From: Nannocystis punicea
GTDB taxonomy: Bacteria > Myxococcota_A > Polyangia > Nannocystales > Nannocystaceae
NCBI RefSeq assembly: GCF_026965555.1
Contig: NZ_CP114040.1
Location: forward strand, 4,526,001-4,590,000
DNA length: 64,000 bases
Direction of reading: 5' to 3'
The position numbers and the translations under genes are program-made. The notes beneath the pieces are model-generated. The model searched no databases and was not told the DNA's origin. It worked only from the letters and a program-made list of their open reading frames with translations. Numbering within the stretch: the first letter of the stretch is position 1; each line of letters starts with the position of its first letter. Shown here piece by piece: positions 1 through 7,893 of this stretch.

Positions 1-27
1 AGCGACGAGGTGCAAGTGGTGGCCTGC

Positions 28-139
28 CCGTGAGGACAGGTTCTCGGGGGCATGCCGTTCAGTGCAGGCAGTGGTATGACCGTGAGGACAGGTTCTCGTG
101 GGCATGCCCGTGGGGGCATGCCCTCGAGGACATGCTCGA
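28..139. repeat. TGTCC/GGACA dyad repeat cluster, left edge
   Basis: A 19-base unit (CCGTGAGGACAGGTTCTCG) occurs at 28-46 and again at 80-98. Each copy is followed by a GGCATGCC-type palindrome, and a GAGGACATGCTCG unit closes the cluster just before the stop codon of the DUF1579 gene. This is the first of many copies of a dispersed repeat family in the window. Nothing else is visible in the first 139 bases. Confidence 0.7.
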
Positions 140-589
140 TCAGGCAGACGTGGTCTGGCGGGTGAGGCGGACCTCGATCGCGTGATCTTCCTCGCCGGTC
201 GGCTTGATGTTGGTGGCCTCGATCACGAGGAGGTCGCCGTCGCGGCGGAAGGCGGTGCGCCAGCCCCAGCGCTCGGGGCCGGCGCGGTAGCTGCCGAGGA
301 CCGAGACGGCGGGGCCCGCGGGCCCGGTCGACCACAGGGGGGAGGCGCCGGTGTGGAAGGTGTCGATCCAGTACATGGTGTGCTCGTGGTCGTCGACGCC
401 GAGGGTCATCTCGCCCCGGTGCGGCTTGCCGCAGCACACGCCGTCGTAGCGGAGGCGCGCGTAGCGACCGTCGAGCAGCGACTCGATCTCGACGCGCCAG
501 GTGCTCACCTCGGGTTCGCCCGAGGGGTCGAGCCAGGTGCGCGCGGGGCCGGTCCATGAGCCTGTGAGTTCGGTGAGGGGGTGGGCCAT
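140..589 (-). CDS. DUF1579-like protein
   Basis: Small soluble protein of about 149 residues with no signal peptide. It opens with the L-x-x-L-x-G-x-W pattern (LTELTGSWTG) and carries the GRYARLRYDG strand and GEMTLGVDDHEHTMYWID core that resemble DUF1579 proteins, a beta-barrel family without an assigned reaction. The ATG at 589 follows an ACAGG; an in-frame ATG at 601 is equally possible and would add four residues. It is transcribed divergently from the M28 peptidase lipoprotein, with about 70 bases between the two starts. The family call rests on pattern recognition only. Confidence 0.7.
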   Translation of the reverse strand: MAHPLTELTGSWTGPARTWLDPSGEPEVSTWRVEIESLLDGRYARLRYDGVCCGKPHRGEMTLGVDDHEHTMYWIDTFHTGASPLWSTGPAGPAVSVLGSYRAGPERWGWRTAFRRDGDLLVIEATNIKPTGEEDHAIEVRLTRQTTSA

Positions 590-661
590 GAGGCCTGTCA
601 TAGGCCATCGGCGGCGGGCGATCCACGGGCGATCCGCCGGCCGGGTGCTATAGTGACGGCG

Positions 662-1789
662 ATGCGAGCGGTCCGCGGGTTGGTCGGCTTGGGGTGGCTC
701 GGGCTCGTGGCGTGTCCCTCTCCGCCCGCGGACGGGGGCGGCGGCGGGGCCGCGACGAGTGGTTCGGGGGAGACGAGCAGTACGAGCAGTACGAGCAGTA
801 CGAGCAGTACGAGCAGCTCGAGCGGGACTACGGTGGCGCCGACGACGACGGCGCCCGCGCCCGACGCCGGCGCCGGGTCGGCGTGCGGGGCCCGCAGCCC
901 GGAGGCGCTGATGGACTGCATCGACTCGGAGCGGTGGGCCGAGGACGTGGCGTTCATCGCGAAGTCGCGGCCGCCGGGATCGATCCACTGGCAGAAGGTG
1001 CAGGACCGCTGCGCGGCGGGGCTCGAGAAGGCGGGCTTCACCGTGGAGCGCCAGGACTACGGCACGGGCGTCAACGTGATCGGGCGGCGAGAGGGCACGG
1101 AGGCGCCTTCCGAGGTGGTGCTGCTGGGGGCGCATTACGATCACATCAGCGGGTGCCCGGGCGCCGACGACAACGCGAGCGGGGTGGCCGGGGCGCTCGA
1201 GGTGGCGCGGGTGCTCGGTCAGGCCGCGTTGCCGCGGACGCTGATCGTGGCCTGCTGGGACGAGGAGGAGCTCGGCCTGTGGGGCTCGCGGGCGTTCGCG
1301 GAGTCGTTCACGGGGGCGAAGCTGGCGGTGGCGTTCAACTTCGACATGATCGGCTACGCGAGCTCGGCGGAGCAGTCGCAGATCTTCCCGGGGCCGCTGG
1401 CGGAGCGGTTCCCGGGGCTGGCCGAGGAGCTGGTGGCCCACAAGGGGCGCGCCGACTTCATCGCGGTGGTCGCAGACTCGTCGGCAGAGTCGTTCGCGCT
1501 CGAGCTCGAGGCGCACGCGGAGAGCCTCGGCCGGCTGACCGGGGTGATGACCCTGACCGAGGCGGAGAAGCTCGACGAGGACGCGTTCGGGGTGCTCGCC
1601 AGGTCGGACCAGGTGAGCTTCTGGGAGCAGGGGCTGCCGGCCCTGCACGTGTTCGACACGGGGGTGTTTCGCTATCCGGCGTATCACTGCTTTTCCGGGC
1701 TCGACACCGCGGACAAGCTCGACCAGGCGTTCGCGGCCGACGTGCTCAAGGCGACGACGGCGGCGGTGGCGACGGCTGCGGGGCTGTAG
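662..1789 (+). CDS. M28 family zinc peptidase, lipoprotein
   Basis: Predicted surface or periplasmic aminopeptidase-type metallopeptidase of 375 residues. The signal peptide ends in a lipobox (LVAC). A Ser/Thr/Gly linker follows, encoded in part by a perfect 9-base tandem repeat (agcagtacg, about four copies, 778-814). The M28 core shows the expected metal ligands in order: H and D in GAHYDH...GADDNASG, the double Glu in WDEEELGLWGSRAF, D in FNFDMIGY, and a C-terminal H near YHC. The start at 662 is chosen because it places a normal short n-region before the hydrophobic stretch; the frame is open further upstream but without signal-peptide character. The family cleaves N-terminal residues from peptides; the substrate here is unknown. 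Confidence 0.88.
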   Translation: MRAVRGLVGLGWLGLVACPSPPADGGGGGAATSGSGETSSTSSTSSTSSTSSSSGTTVAPTTTAPAPDAGAGSACGARSPEALMDCIDSERWAEDVAFIAKSRPPGSIHWQKVQDRCAAGLEKAGFTVERQDYGTGVNVIGRREGTEAPSEVVLLGAHYDHISGCPGADDNASGVAGALEVARVLGQAALPRTLIVACWDEEELGLWGSRAFAESFTGAKLAVAFNFDMIGYASSAEQSQIFPGPLAERFPGLAEELVAHKGRADFIAVVADSSAESFALELEAHAESLGRLTGVMTLTEAEKLDEDAFGVLARSDQVSFWEQGLPALHVFDTGVFRYPAYHCFSGLDTADKLDQAFAADVLKATTAAVATAAGL

Positions 1790-1854
1790 GCGGATTCGCG
1801 GTCACGCTGGCGGCGGCGCTCGCGGGGGGCCGATGCAGGGCGAGCGCCGGGCGT

Positions 1855-2820
1855 TCAACCCCACTCGAGGTCGAGGACGAAGCGCCGCCACTCGCGCTCG
1901 AAGCGGGGCATGTCGCGGTGGCCGAGGATTTTTTGCAGGGTGGCGTAGCCGCCGGGATCGAGGTCGGCGCCGGCGACGAAGGCATGATAATAGTCGCGCA
2001 GGCGATCGCGCTCCTGTAAATAATAGCAGAGATAGCGGGCCTGGGCGTAGTTGGCGCCGGAGCGCCGGCCGTAGAAATCGTCGGAGTCGCCGGCGCACAG
2101 CTCGGCGAACGAGCGCAGGCGCTCGCCGCGGATCTCGGCCTGGAGGCCCGGGAGGCGCCAATTGGGGTAGCCGACGATCTGGCCGTCGCGCTCGCCGCAT
2201 TGCTCGTAGAGCGAGGCCAGGCCCTCGTTGAACCAGGCCGGGCAGGCGGGGAAATTGGCGGCCATGAACGGGTGGACGATCTCGTGGACGAGGGTGCCGC
2301 CGCCGGTGCCGATGTTCATGATCAGGGCGGCGTGCTTCGGCGAATAATAGCCGTAGGGGGTGTCGGGCTCCTCGCCGAACAATTCGCGGGTGTTGCGGCC
2401 GTAGCTGGCCCGGTCCGCGAACAGGTAGACGTCGATGATGCGCGCCGGGTCGCGGGCGAAGTAGTCATGCTTGAGGCGGAGCACCGACCAGTGAATGGTG
2501 CGATCGGCCCGGCGCTGGACGTCGGCCGGCGGCTCGTCGCCGAGGACCACGAAGGGCGGCTCGACGAGGACGGTGAAGCCGCGACCGGCGTGGCGCTCGC
2601 GCAATTCGGCGGCGCGGGCGTCGAGGGCGGCGCGGGTGATGAGGGGCGGGCCGAGGGCCGCGGCAGGGATCGGCGGCGGCGGCGGGCCGGGCGCAGGGAG
2701 CTCGGGCTCGGGCTCGGGTTCGAGCGTACGGGAGGGCGCGGGCGGGGCAGCGGCGGGGCGATCGCTGCAAGCGCAGATGCCGGCGGCGGCGAGTCCGAGG
2801 GCGAAGTCTCGGCGGTGCAT
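1855..2820 (-). CDS. Tat-exported lipoprotein with HExxH metalloprotease motif
   Basis: Protein of 321 residues. The start MHRRDFALGLAAAGICAC combines a twin-arginine motif (RRDF) with a lipobox ending at Cys, so export by Tat and lipidation are likely. A Pro/Glu-rich linker (alternating E-P) follows. The folded part carries HEIVHPF, an HExxH zinc-protease signature, in the context GGGTLVHEIVHPFMAANFPACPAWFNEGLASLYEQ; the downstream NEG..S..E resembles gluzincin-type third-ligand helices. The family is not certain (DUF1570-like is a guess). An upstream in-frame start exists but would bury the Tat motif. It lies convergent to the M28 peptidase, 65 bases from its stop. Confidence 0.75.
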   Translation of the reverse strand: MHRRDFALGLAAAGICACSDRPAAAPPAPSRTLEPEPEPELPAPGPPPPPIPAAALGPPLITRAALDARAAELRERHAGRGFTVLVEPPFVVLGDEPPADVQRRADRTIHWSVLRLKHDYFARDPARIIDVYLFADRASYGRNTRELFGEEPDTPYGYYSPKHAALIMNIGTGGGTLVHEIVHPFMAANFPACPAWFNEGLASLYEQCGERDGQIVGYPNWRLPGLQAEIRGERLRSFAELCAGDSDDFYGRRSGANYAQARYLCYYLQERDRLRDYYHAFVAGADLDPGGYATLQKILGHRDMPRFEREWRRFVLDLEWG

Positions 2821-2988
2821 GCCGCGGTGGAGACGCGCGGGGCCGGGGGATGGGTCTGCGCGCTTTCGAAGGAGCGAGCAGGGGCGCGTGGTGGAGGTGA
2901 GGTCGGCGGCACCTTGAGACATGTCTTCGAAGCGGCGGCGGTCGGGCCGCGAGATACGCGGCAGTCTGCGCGCGGCGGAGATTGGCGA

Positions 2989-3093
2989 TCTGTGCTTTGG
3001 GACAGGTCGATGCTGCGGCGGCGGCCGGGCGCTCGGGCTCGGTCGCAGTCGGTGGGCGGCGAGGTTTACCAGTCTGTGCTTTGGGACAGGTCG
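2989..3093. repeat. Direct repeat pair containing GGGACAGGTCG
   Basis: Two identical 21-base copies (2989-3009 and 3073-3093) of CTGTGCTTTGGGACAGGTCG preceded by T, 84 bases apart. The second copy overlaps the last codons of the minus-strand membrane protein, where it encodes its C-terminal residues LSQSTDW. They are members of the dispersed GGACA repeat family. Confidence 0.7.
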
Positions 3094-4343
3094 TCGCGCG
3101 GGGCGGGGGAGGACGCCCGGAGCGCGGCGCCGAGGCGAATGGCTGCTTCGCACCGCTCTGCCTCGCCGTCCGAGATTCGGGCCAGCGCGACCTCGTCGCC
3201 CGTGCGGGTCACGGCGACGAGCTCCCAGCGCTGGATGGCGCCGACGGGCCACCAGGTGGCGCGCGGGCTGCAGGCGACGGCTCGCAGCTCTTCGCGCGGC
3301 ACGAACACGTGGCGACGGAGGCGCGCAGTCGCCCGGATGCCGTCGGGGCCGAGAGTGACTCGCGTTCGCCGGCCGAATGCCGTGACTGCGAACAGCACGA
3401 GGCCGACGGTCGCAAGAGCGCCGGCCAGCGCGACGCCGGCGCGCGCGACGAGGGCCAGCACGACCAAGCCTGCGGCGATCCGCTCGACGTGGTCGGCGAT
3501 GGACGGGGCGGTGTGGAGGTCGACGACGAGGGGAGGCAGGGTCGCGGGGGGTGCGTCGGGGACCGCGTCGAGCACCTGCAGCTCGCGCGCGGCGGTGACG
3601 AGCAGCGGGGCGCCGAGAGCGGATCGCAGCGCCCGCGCCTGCGCGAGCGACTGCGCGAGCGCGCGGCCGAAGACGACCATGGCGAAGACGGCGGCGACGA
3701 GCGGCCACACCAGGTCGAGCTCGCCGGGGATCACCAGCACGCCGCGACGCGCCATGTTCACCGTGAGCAGCGCGGTGAAGTACAGGACGATCCACCCGCC
3801 GGCGGTCCAGATCCAGCTGGCGTACGGCCAGGGGATGCGCAGGGCGAGACCGAAGCGGCGCTGTACGGCCGCCTGCACGCGCTCTCCGGCGCCGACTCCC
3901 GGAGCAAGGCGGGCGCCGCACAGCGAACAGGTCTCACGGCTGCGACGCGCGGGGGCGGAGCACTCGGGGCAGGCGTCGATGTCGATCGCGGCGGGGTTCG
4001 GCAGGGCGGGCGGGCACAGGCGAGCCGACTCGAGCGCGGCGAGGATGCCGGCGGTGGTCGTGGTCAAGAAGCCGAACCACGTCAGCTCGAGCGATGCGAG
4101 CAGGCGGGCGTCGACGTGCAGCCACATCAGCGCGAGCACGGCGAGCGTCGCCGTCCATACGGGTCTGGCGCGGCGGAGACTCGCGCGCTGCTCCGCGAAC
4201 ACGAACTGCCGGTAGTGGGCGAGCACCAGCGACCACAGGGCCTGCACGCGCGCCGCGTCGACGCCGGCGCTGCCCCGGTAGTGCCCGCGGCGGCGCGACT
4301 CCTGGCTCCCGGCCCACGAGAGCGGCAGCGGCGATCGCGGCAT
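3066..4343 (-). CDS. Multi-pass membrane protein with a zinc ribbon
   Basis: Hypothetical protein of about 425 residues. Visible features are two N-terminal hydrophobic segments (VWTATLAVLALMWLHV; a second after LELTWFGFL), a zinc-ribbon-like CPEC...CSLC pair, two further membrane segments near WIWTAGGWIVLYFTALL and LVWPLVAAVFAMVVFG, then a paired segment (IAAGLVVLALVARAGVALAGALATVGLVLFAV) and a PH-like C-terminal domain with RVTLGPDGIRATARLRRHVFVPREEL. The combination resembles bacterial proteins that sense or stabilise membranes, but I do not recognise a family. The start at 4343 is uncertain; the frame stays open to 4586. The last codons are made of a repeat copy. Confidence 0.6.
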   Translation of the reverse strand: MPRSPLPLSWAGSQESRRRGHYRGSAGVDAARVQALWSLVLAHYRQFVFAEQRASLRRARPVWTATLAVLALMWLHVDARLLASLELTWFGFLTTTTAGILAALESARLCPPALPNPAAIDIDACPECSAPARRSRETCSLCGARLAPGVGAGERVQAAVQRRFGLALRIPWPYASWIWTAGGWIVLYFTALLTVNMARRGVLVIPGELDLVWPLVAAVFAMVVFGRALAQSLAQARALRSALGAPLLVTAARELQVLDAVPDAPPATLPPLVVDLHTAPSIADHVERIAAGLVVLALVARAGVALAGALATVGLVLFAVTAFGRRTRVTLGPDGIRATARLRRHVFVPREELRAVACSPRATWWPVGAIQRWELVAVTRTGDEVALARISDGEAERCEAAIRLGAALRASSPAPRDDLSQSTDW

Positions 4344-4496
4344 CGCCGGCGAGTCTAACAGGTCGGCCGCGACGAGCGTATCGGGAGACTGCTCGCTGTC
4401 GTGGATGGGCGAAGCGAGCGGGCGACGCGGCTGGCGCAAGCGCGAGGATGGGCGCGGGTGGCGAGGTGGCCGTGCGCGAGCGCGAGAAGTCAACGT

Positions 4497-4830
4497 TTGT
4501 GCCACAGCCTCCGACCCGTCCTCCTGGGTCGGGCAGGCACATGACGCGGCGTGAGGTCGTCCGTGCGAGCGAGGCATGGCCATCACGCGCCGGTTCTACC
4601 TGTCCTCACGGACAGGTCATTCGTGAGGGGGGAAAGGCCCTCGCGCGAGACTCGAGTCCAAGGTTGTGCCACAGCCTCCGACCCGGCCCCCCAAAGAGGT
4701 GCTCGATCGAGGCCGACGCGGCGTGCGGCCGCCTGGGCGAGCGAGGCGCATGGCCAGCACGCGTCGATTCTACCTGTCCTCACGGACATGTCGTTCGTGA
4801 GCGGCCGGGAAGGCCCTCCGGGTCTTCCCG
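4497..4830. repeat. Imperfect tandem duplication of about 170 bp with embedded stem-loops
   Basis: The intergenic stretch 4344-4866 has no convincing gene. It holds two diverged copies of one unit. Each starts with TGCCACAGCCTCCGACCCG (about 4500 and about 4668), continues through GCGAGCGAGGC..ATGGCCA and ends in a hairpin with TTCGTGAG behind it. The hairpins are ACCTGTCC-TCAC-GGACAGGT at 4598-4617 and ACCTGTCC-TCAC-GGACATGT at 4772-4791. The middle of each unit has diverged; the hairpin and the opening are conserved. Confidence 0.7.
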
Positions 4831-4866
4831 GTCCGGACCGGATCGACGTTGCGTAGACTGGGACCG

Positions 4867-6390
4867 ATGAAAAAGCTCGGTTTTTCGCACGGCGTCGTCC
4901 CGCTCGTCTGTTCGCTGGTCGCTTGCCCTGGCAGTCCTGGCTCCGAGGAGACAGAGGCCCCGCCGAGCAGCGCCACGGTGGATCCCGGTGACAGCACCGA
5001 GGGCGCGTCGTCGACGATCGCGGGCACGACCGACGCGAGCACCGAGGCGACCCCGACGAGCACCGCAAACACGAGCGATGCGATGCCGACGAGTACCGAC
5101 GCCAACGTGAGCACGGGTGACACGTCGAGCGGCGCGAGCACGTCGACCCGCGGTGATTCCGACCCGGGTAGCAGCGGCGACACGAGCGTCGGCACCACCG
5201 GCGTCGTCGGCGTCTGCGGCGACGGCGAGCTCGACCCTGGAGAGGAGTGCGACGACGGCAACGTGCTCGCGGGCGACGAGTGCCTGCCCGACTGCACGCC
5301 GGGCACGGGAGCCGCGTTGTCGCCGATCGAGCTGTCGACGCTCGAGACCGGCGGCGTGTACATATGCCTGACGCTGCTCGACGCGGCGGTCCTCGGCGCG
5401 CCCGAGCACGCGCTGGTGATCGGCGCGAGCGTCCTGAACGCCGACTCCCAGGCGCCGTACTCGGCGAAGATCGATCGGCTGCCGTTGCCGACCGCGACCC
5501 CGGCGGCGTGGAGCGTCGCTCACGACGGCGTTATGTTCGATCGCTGGATGCGCCACCTCGCGACCGCCGAGGACGGTGATGTCCTGGCTGCCGGATCGGT
5601 CACCGTCGCGCCCGAGGCGCCCTCGAGCTCGATCTTGTGGCTCGCGCGGTTCACGGCCGCCGGCGACCTCGTGTGGGCGCAGGACTTCGAGTCCATCGCC
5701 GGCCGGCCGGAGGACCTCGAGATCAGCCCGTCCGGTGATCTCGTGGTCCCCGGGTTCGATCCCGTGGTCGGTTCCTGGCTGCACGTCTTCGACGCCGACG
5801 GCGAACCGCTGTGGCAGCACGCGGCGCCGTTCTCCTCCGAGTGGGAGGTGCGCTACGGCGGCGCCGTCGTCGACGCCGAGGGGACGATCTACGTCGCCGG
5901 CTCCGGCGGCCCCGAGGACGGTGACTTCTCGCGCTTGACGCTCGAGTCGTTCGCCGGCGACGGCACACCCGGGTGGCAGGTCGAGGCCCCCGGGACGTTC
6001 AACCACGTGACTCCGGCCGACGTGGTGGTCACCGCCAAGGGAACGCTCGTCGTCGCAGTGACGCAGGGCAAGTGGTCCGGGGATGGCACGCCCGGGCTCG
6101 TGGGATTGTCCGCCGAGGGCGCCTTGCTGTGGTGGAAGGATCTGCCGAAGGCGCGGTCCTGGTCGGTCTACGACGGCTGGATCGTCGCGGCCCCCGGCAG
6201 CGGCGTGATCGTCCCGTGGGGCGAGAGTCAGGAGGACACGAGCAAGACGCGGGTCGTCCGCTACGGGGAGGACGGGGCGACGTTGTGGTCCTTGCCGCCC
6301 GTCGGGCTCAGGCCGCGCGACGCCGCGATGGGGCCCGACGGCTTGCTGTACGTGCTGCAGGACGGCCTCGTGCACCGCTTCGTGCCCTGA
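4867..6390 (+). CDS. Lipoprotein with myxobacterial Cys-rich repeat and beta-propeller-like domain
   Basis: Protein of 507 residues. MKKLGFSHGVVPLVCSLVAC is a lipoprotein signal peptide. A Thr/Ser/Asp linker of about 90 residues follows. Next comes CGDGELDPGEECDDGN...CLPDC, the DUF4215-like cysteine-rich repeat that is abundant in myxobacterial surface proteins. The rest has repeated blocks ending in G-D-L-V-W-A, LWQHAAPF, IYVAGSG and LYVLQDGLVHRF, typical of PQQ-like or NHL-like propeller blades. I infer an outer-surface structural or binding protein rather than an enzyme. The start at 4867 is preferred over one six codons earlier because it gives a canonical n-region (MKK). Confidence 0.8.
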   Translation: MKKLGFSHGVVPLVCSLVACPGSPGSEETEAPPSSATVDPGDSTEGASSTIAGTTDASTEATPTSTANTSDAMPTSTDANVSTGDTSSGASTSTRGDSDPGSSGDTSVGTTGVVGVCGDGELDPGEECDDGNVLAGDECLPDCTPGTGAALSPIELSTLETGGVYICLTLLDAAVLGAPEHALVIGASVLNADSQAPYSAKIDRLPLPTATPAAWSVAHDGVMFDRWMRHLATAEDGDVLAAGSVTVAPEAPSSSILWLARFTAAGDLVWAQDFESIAGRPEDLEISPSGDLVVPGFDPVVGSWLHVFDADGEPLWQHAAPFSSEWEVRYGGAVVDAEGTIYVAGSGGPEDGDFSRLTLESFAGDGTPGWQVEAPGTFNHVTPADVVVTAKGTLVVAVTQGKWSGDGTPGLVGLSAEGALLWWKDLPKARSWSVYDGWIVAAPGSGVIVPWGESQEDTSKTRVVRYGEDGATLWSLPPVGLRPRDAAMGPDGLLYVLQDGLVHRFVP

Positions 6391-6413
6391 CGGGGCTTCG
6401 GGGGGTGCGCGCT

Positions 6414-6628
6414 CGATATGTCTCGGGGGACAGGCCGTCGCCGGCGCTGCGCTCTGGCTCGGGGCGCCGGCGCCCCGGTTCGTGCCGCGGCAGTCGGCGG
6501 CCGTCGTCACTTCTGGACAGGATGTCCTTCGGGACATGTGATGTGAGGCGCGCGACGACGACGAGCTCGACGCGCGCGCATGGGCAGTCGTTACTGTCGT
6601 GACAGGATGTCCCTCGAGACAGGTAAAG
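6414..6628. repeat. Three stem-loop repeat copies
   Basis: The 378-base gap 6391-6768 holds three copies of the dispersed repeat. The first is near 6416-6435 (ATATGTC..GGGGGACAGG). The second is ATGTCC-TTCG-GGACAT at 6522-6537, a stem closed by a C-G pair on a TTCG tetraloop. The third, at 6601-6623, is GACAGGATGTCCCTCGAGAC followed by AGG. The second and third copies share the lead-in GACAGGATGTCC. They lie between a lipoprotein gene and the metal-efflux operon. Confidence 0.7.
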
Positions 6629-6673
6629 TGGAGCGCGGTGATTCCGTGGATCGCCCGATTGATTTCATCGCAC

Positions 6674-6687
6674 GGGGCGATCGCCCC
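6674..6687. promoter_or_regulatory. Perfect 14-bp palindrome upstream of the efflux operon
   Basis: GGGGCGATCGCCCC lies 81 bases before the adaptor start codon. It is a perfect palindrome and could be an operator for the metal-efflux operon, but no regulator gene is adjacent and such a palindrome can arise in GC-rich DNA. The role is inferred only from position. Confidence 0.3.
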
Positions 6688-6768
6688 GATGTCGGGCGCG
6701 TGGGGCTTTCAAGGAAGTAACCCGCGAGTAACGGTGTTCGAAGGCGCGAGCTGCCATCGTCGCGCGGC

Positions 6769-7887
6769 ATGCGGAGGACGCACTTCTTCGGGCTCGCGGT
6801 GGCCGTCGTGGCCGGCTGCGCGGCTCCTGCTCCGCGCGAGGCGCCGACGCTGGCGCCCGCGTACGTGCCCACCGGGGACGGGCGCATGCAGGTGCGCGAG
6901 GACCTGTGGCCGCGGCTCGTGCTGGCCCGGGCGGAGCGCAGCGACGTCGAGGCGGAGATCGAGGGCGTGGGTCGCCTCGAGTTCGCGCCGGACGCGGCCT
7001 ATGCGGTGCGGGTGCCGTTCTCGGCCTACGTCGAGACGGTGCACGTGGCCGCGGGCGCGCAGGTGCGGGCCGACGACGCGCTGGCGACGCTCCGCAGCGG
7101 CGAGGTCGCGCGGCTGCGCAGCGAGGTGCGGCGGCTGACCGCGACCCTGGCGGCGCGCCGCGACGCGGTGGTGCGCTTCAAGCAGCTGGTCGCGCAGGGG
7201 GCCGCGTCGCCGCGCGAGCTGGTCGAGGCCGAGGCCGAGCTGGCGGCCGGCGAGGCCGAGCTGCGCGGGGTCCGGGAGAGCTTGCGCGCGGCCCAGGCCG
7301 ATCACCACGGCGCCGATCGCTTCGTCCTGCGCGCCAGCGCCGACGGCCAGGTCCTGCGCCGCACGCTCGACCCCGGCGAGCGCGTCAGCCCCGACGACCT
7401 CGAGCCGGCGTTCCTGATCGGCGACGCGGTCCGCCTGGTCGCCACAGTCGCGTTCCCGGAGCGCGACGCGGCGGCCGTGCGCGAGGGGGCCGAGTGCTCG
7501 TTCTTCGCCCCGGCCCTCGGCGCGGAGCGGTTCCCCGGCAGCCTCGTGCAGGTGGTCCAGACCCTCGATCGCGCGACGCGGACGGCGGTCGCGGTGTGCC
7601 GGCCCGAGGCGACGTCGCCGCGGCTGCGCGCGGAGATGGCGGTGCGCGTGCGGGCGACCGCGCGGGGCGCCGACTCGCTGGTGGTGCCGCGCAGCGCGGT
7701 GCTGCTGCGGCGCGACGCGATGGTGGTGTTCGTCGCCGTCGGCGAGCGCTCGCTCGAGCGGCGGGTGGTGTCGCTCGGCGCCAGCCTGGGCGATCGGGTG
7801 CAGGTCACGGGCGGCCTCGAGGAGGGCGACGAGGTCGTGATCGACAACGCGGTCCTGCTCGACGGCGAGCTCGATCGCCTGCTGTGA
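6769..7887 (+). CDS. RND efflux periplasmic adaptor, CzcB-like lipoprotein
   Basis: Membrane-fusion protein of 372 residues that would bridge the inner-membrane pump and the outer-membrane channel. Signal peptide with lipobox ending AVVAGC17. The barrel-sandwich half-motif RVPFSAYVETVHVAAGAQVRADDALATL comes first. A coiled-coil hairpin (LRSEVRRLTATLAARRDAVVRFKQLVAQG...ELVEAEAELAAGEAELRGV) follows, then the second lipoyl half (ADGQVLRRTLDPGERVSPDD) and beta-barrel and membrane-proximal domains (LVVPRSAVLLRRDAMVVFVAV; GGLEEGDEVVIDNAVLLDGEL). It is the first gene of a three-gene operon, with a 6-base gap to the pump gene. No His-rich metal-binding extension is visible. Confidence 0.9.
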   Translation: MRRTHFFGLAVAVVAGCAAPAPREAPTLAPAYVPTGDGRMQVREDLWPRLVLARAERSDVEAEIEGVGRLEFAPDAAYAVRVPFSAYVETVHVAAGAQVRADDALATLRSGEVARLRSEVRRLTATLAARRDAVVRFKQLVAQGAASPRELVEAEAELAAGEAELRGVRESLRAAQADHHGADRFVLRASADGQVLRRTLDPGERVSPDDLEPAFLIGDAVRLVATVAFPERDAAAVREGAECSFFAPALGAERFPGSLVQVVQTLDRATRTAVAVCRPEATSPRLRAEMAVRVRATARGADSLVVPRSAVLLRRDAMVVFVAVGERSLERRVVSLGASLGDRVQVTGGLEEGDEVVIDNAVLLDGELDRLL

Positions 7888-7893
7888 GGGCGG

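Noticed and set aside
3209..3415. Small minus-strand frame inside the zinc-ribbon membrane protein gene
   Set aside because: Shadow in another frame of the larger gene.
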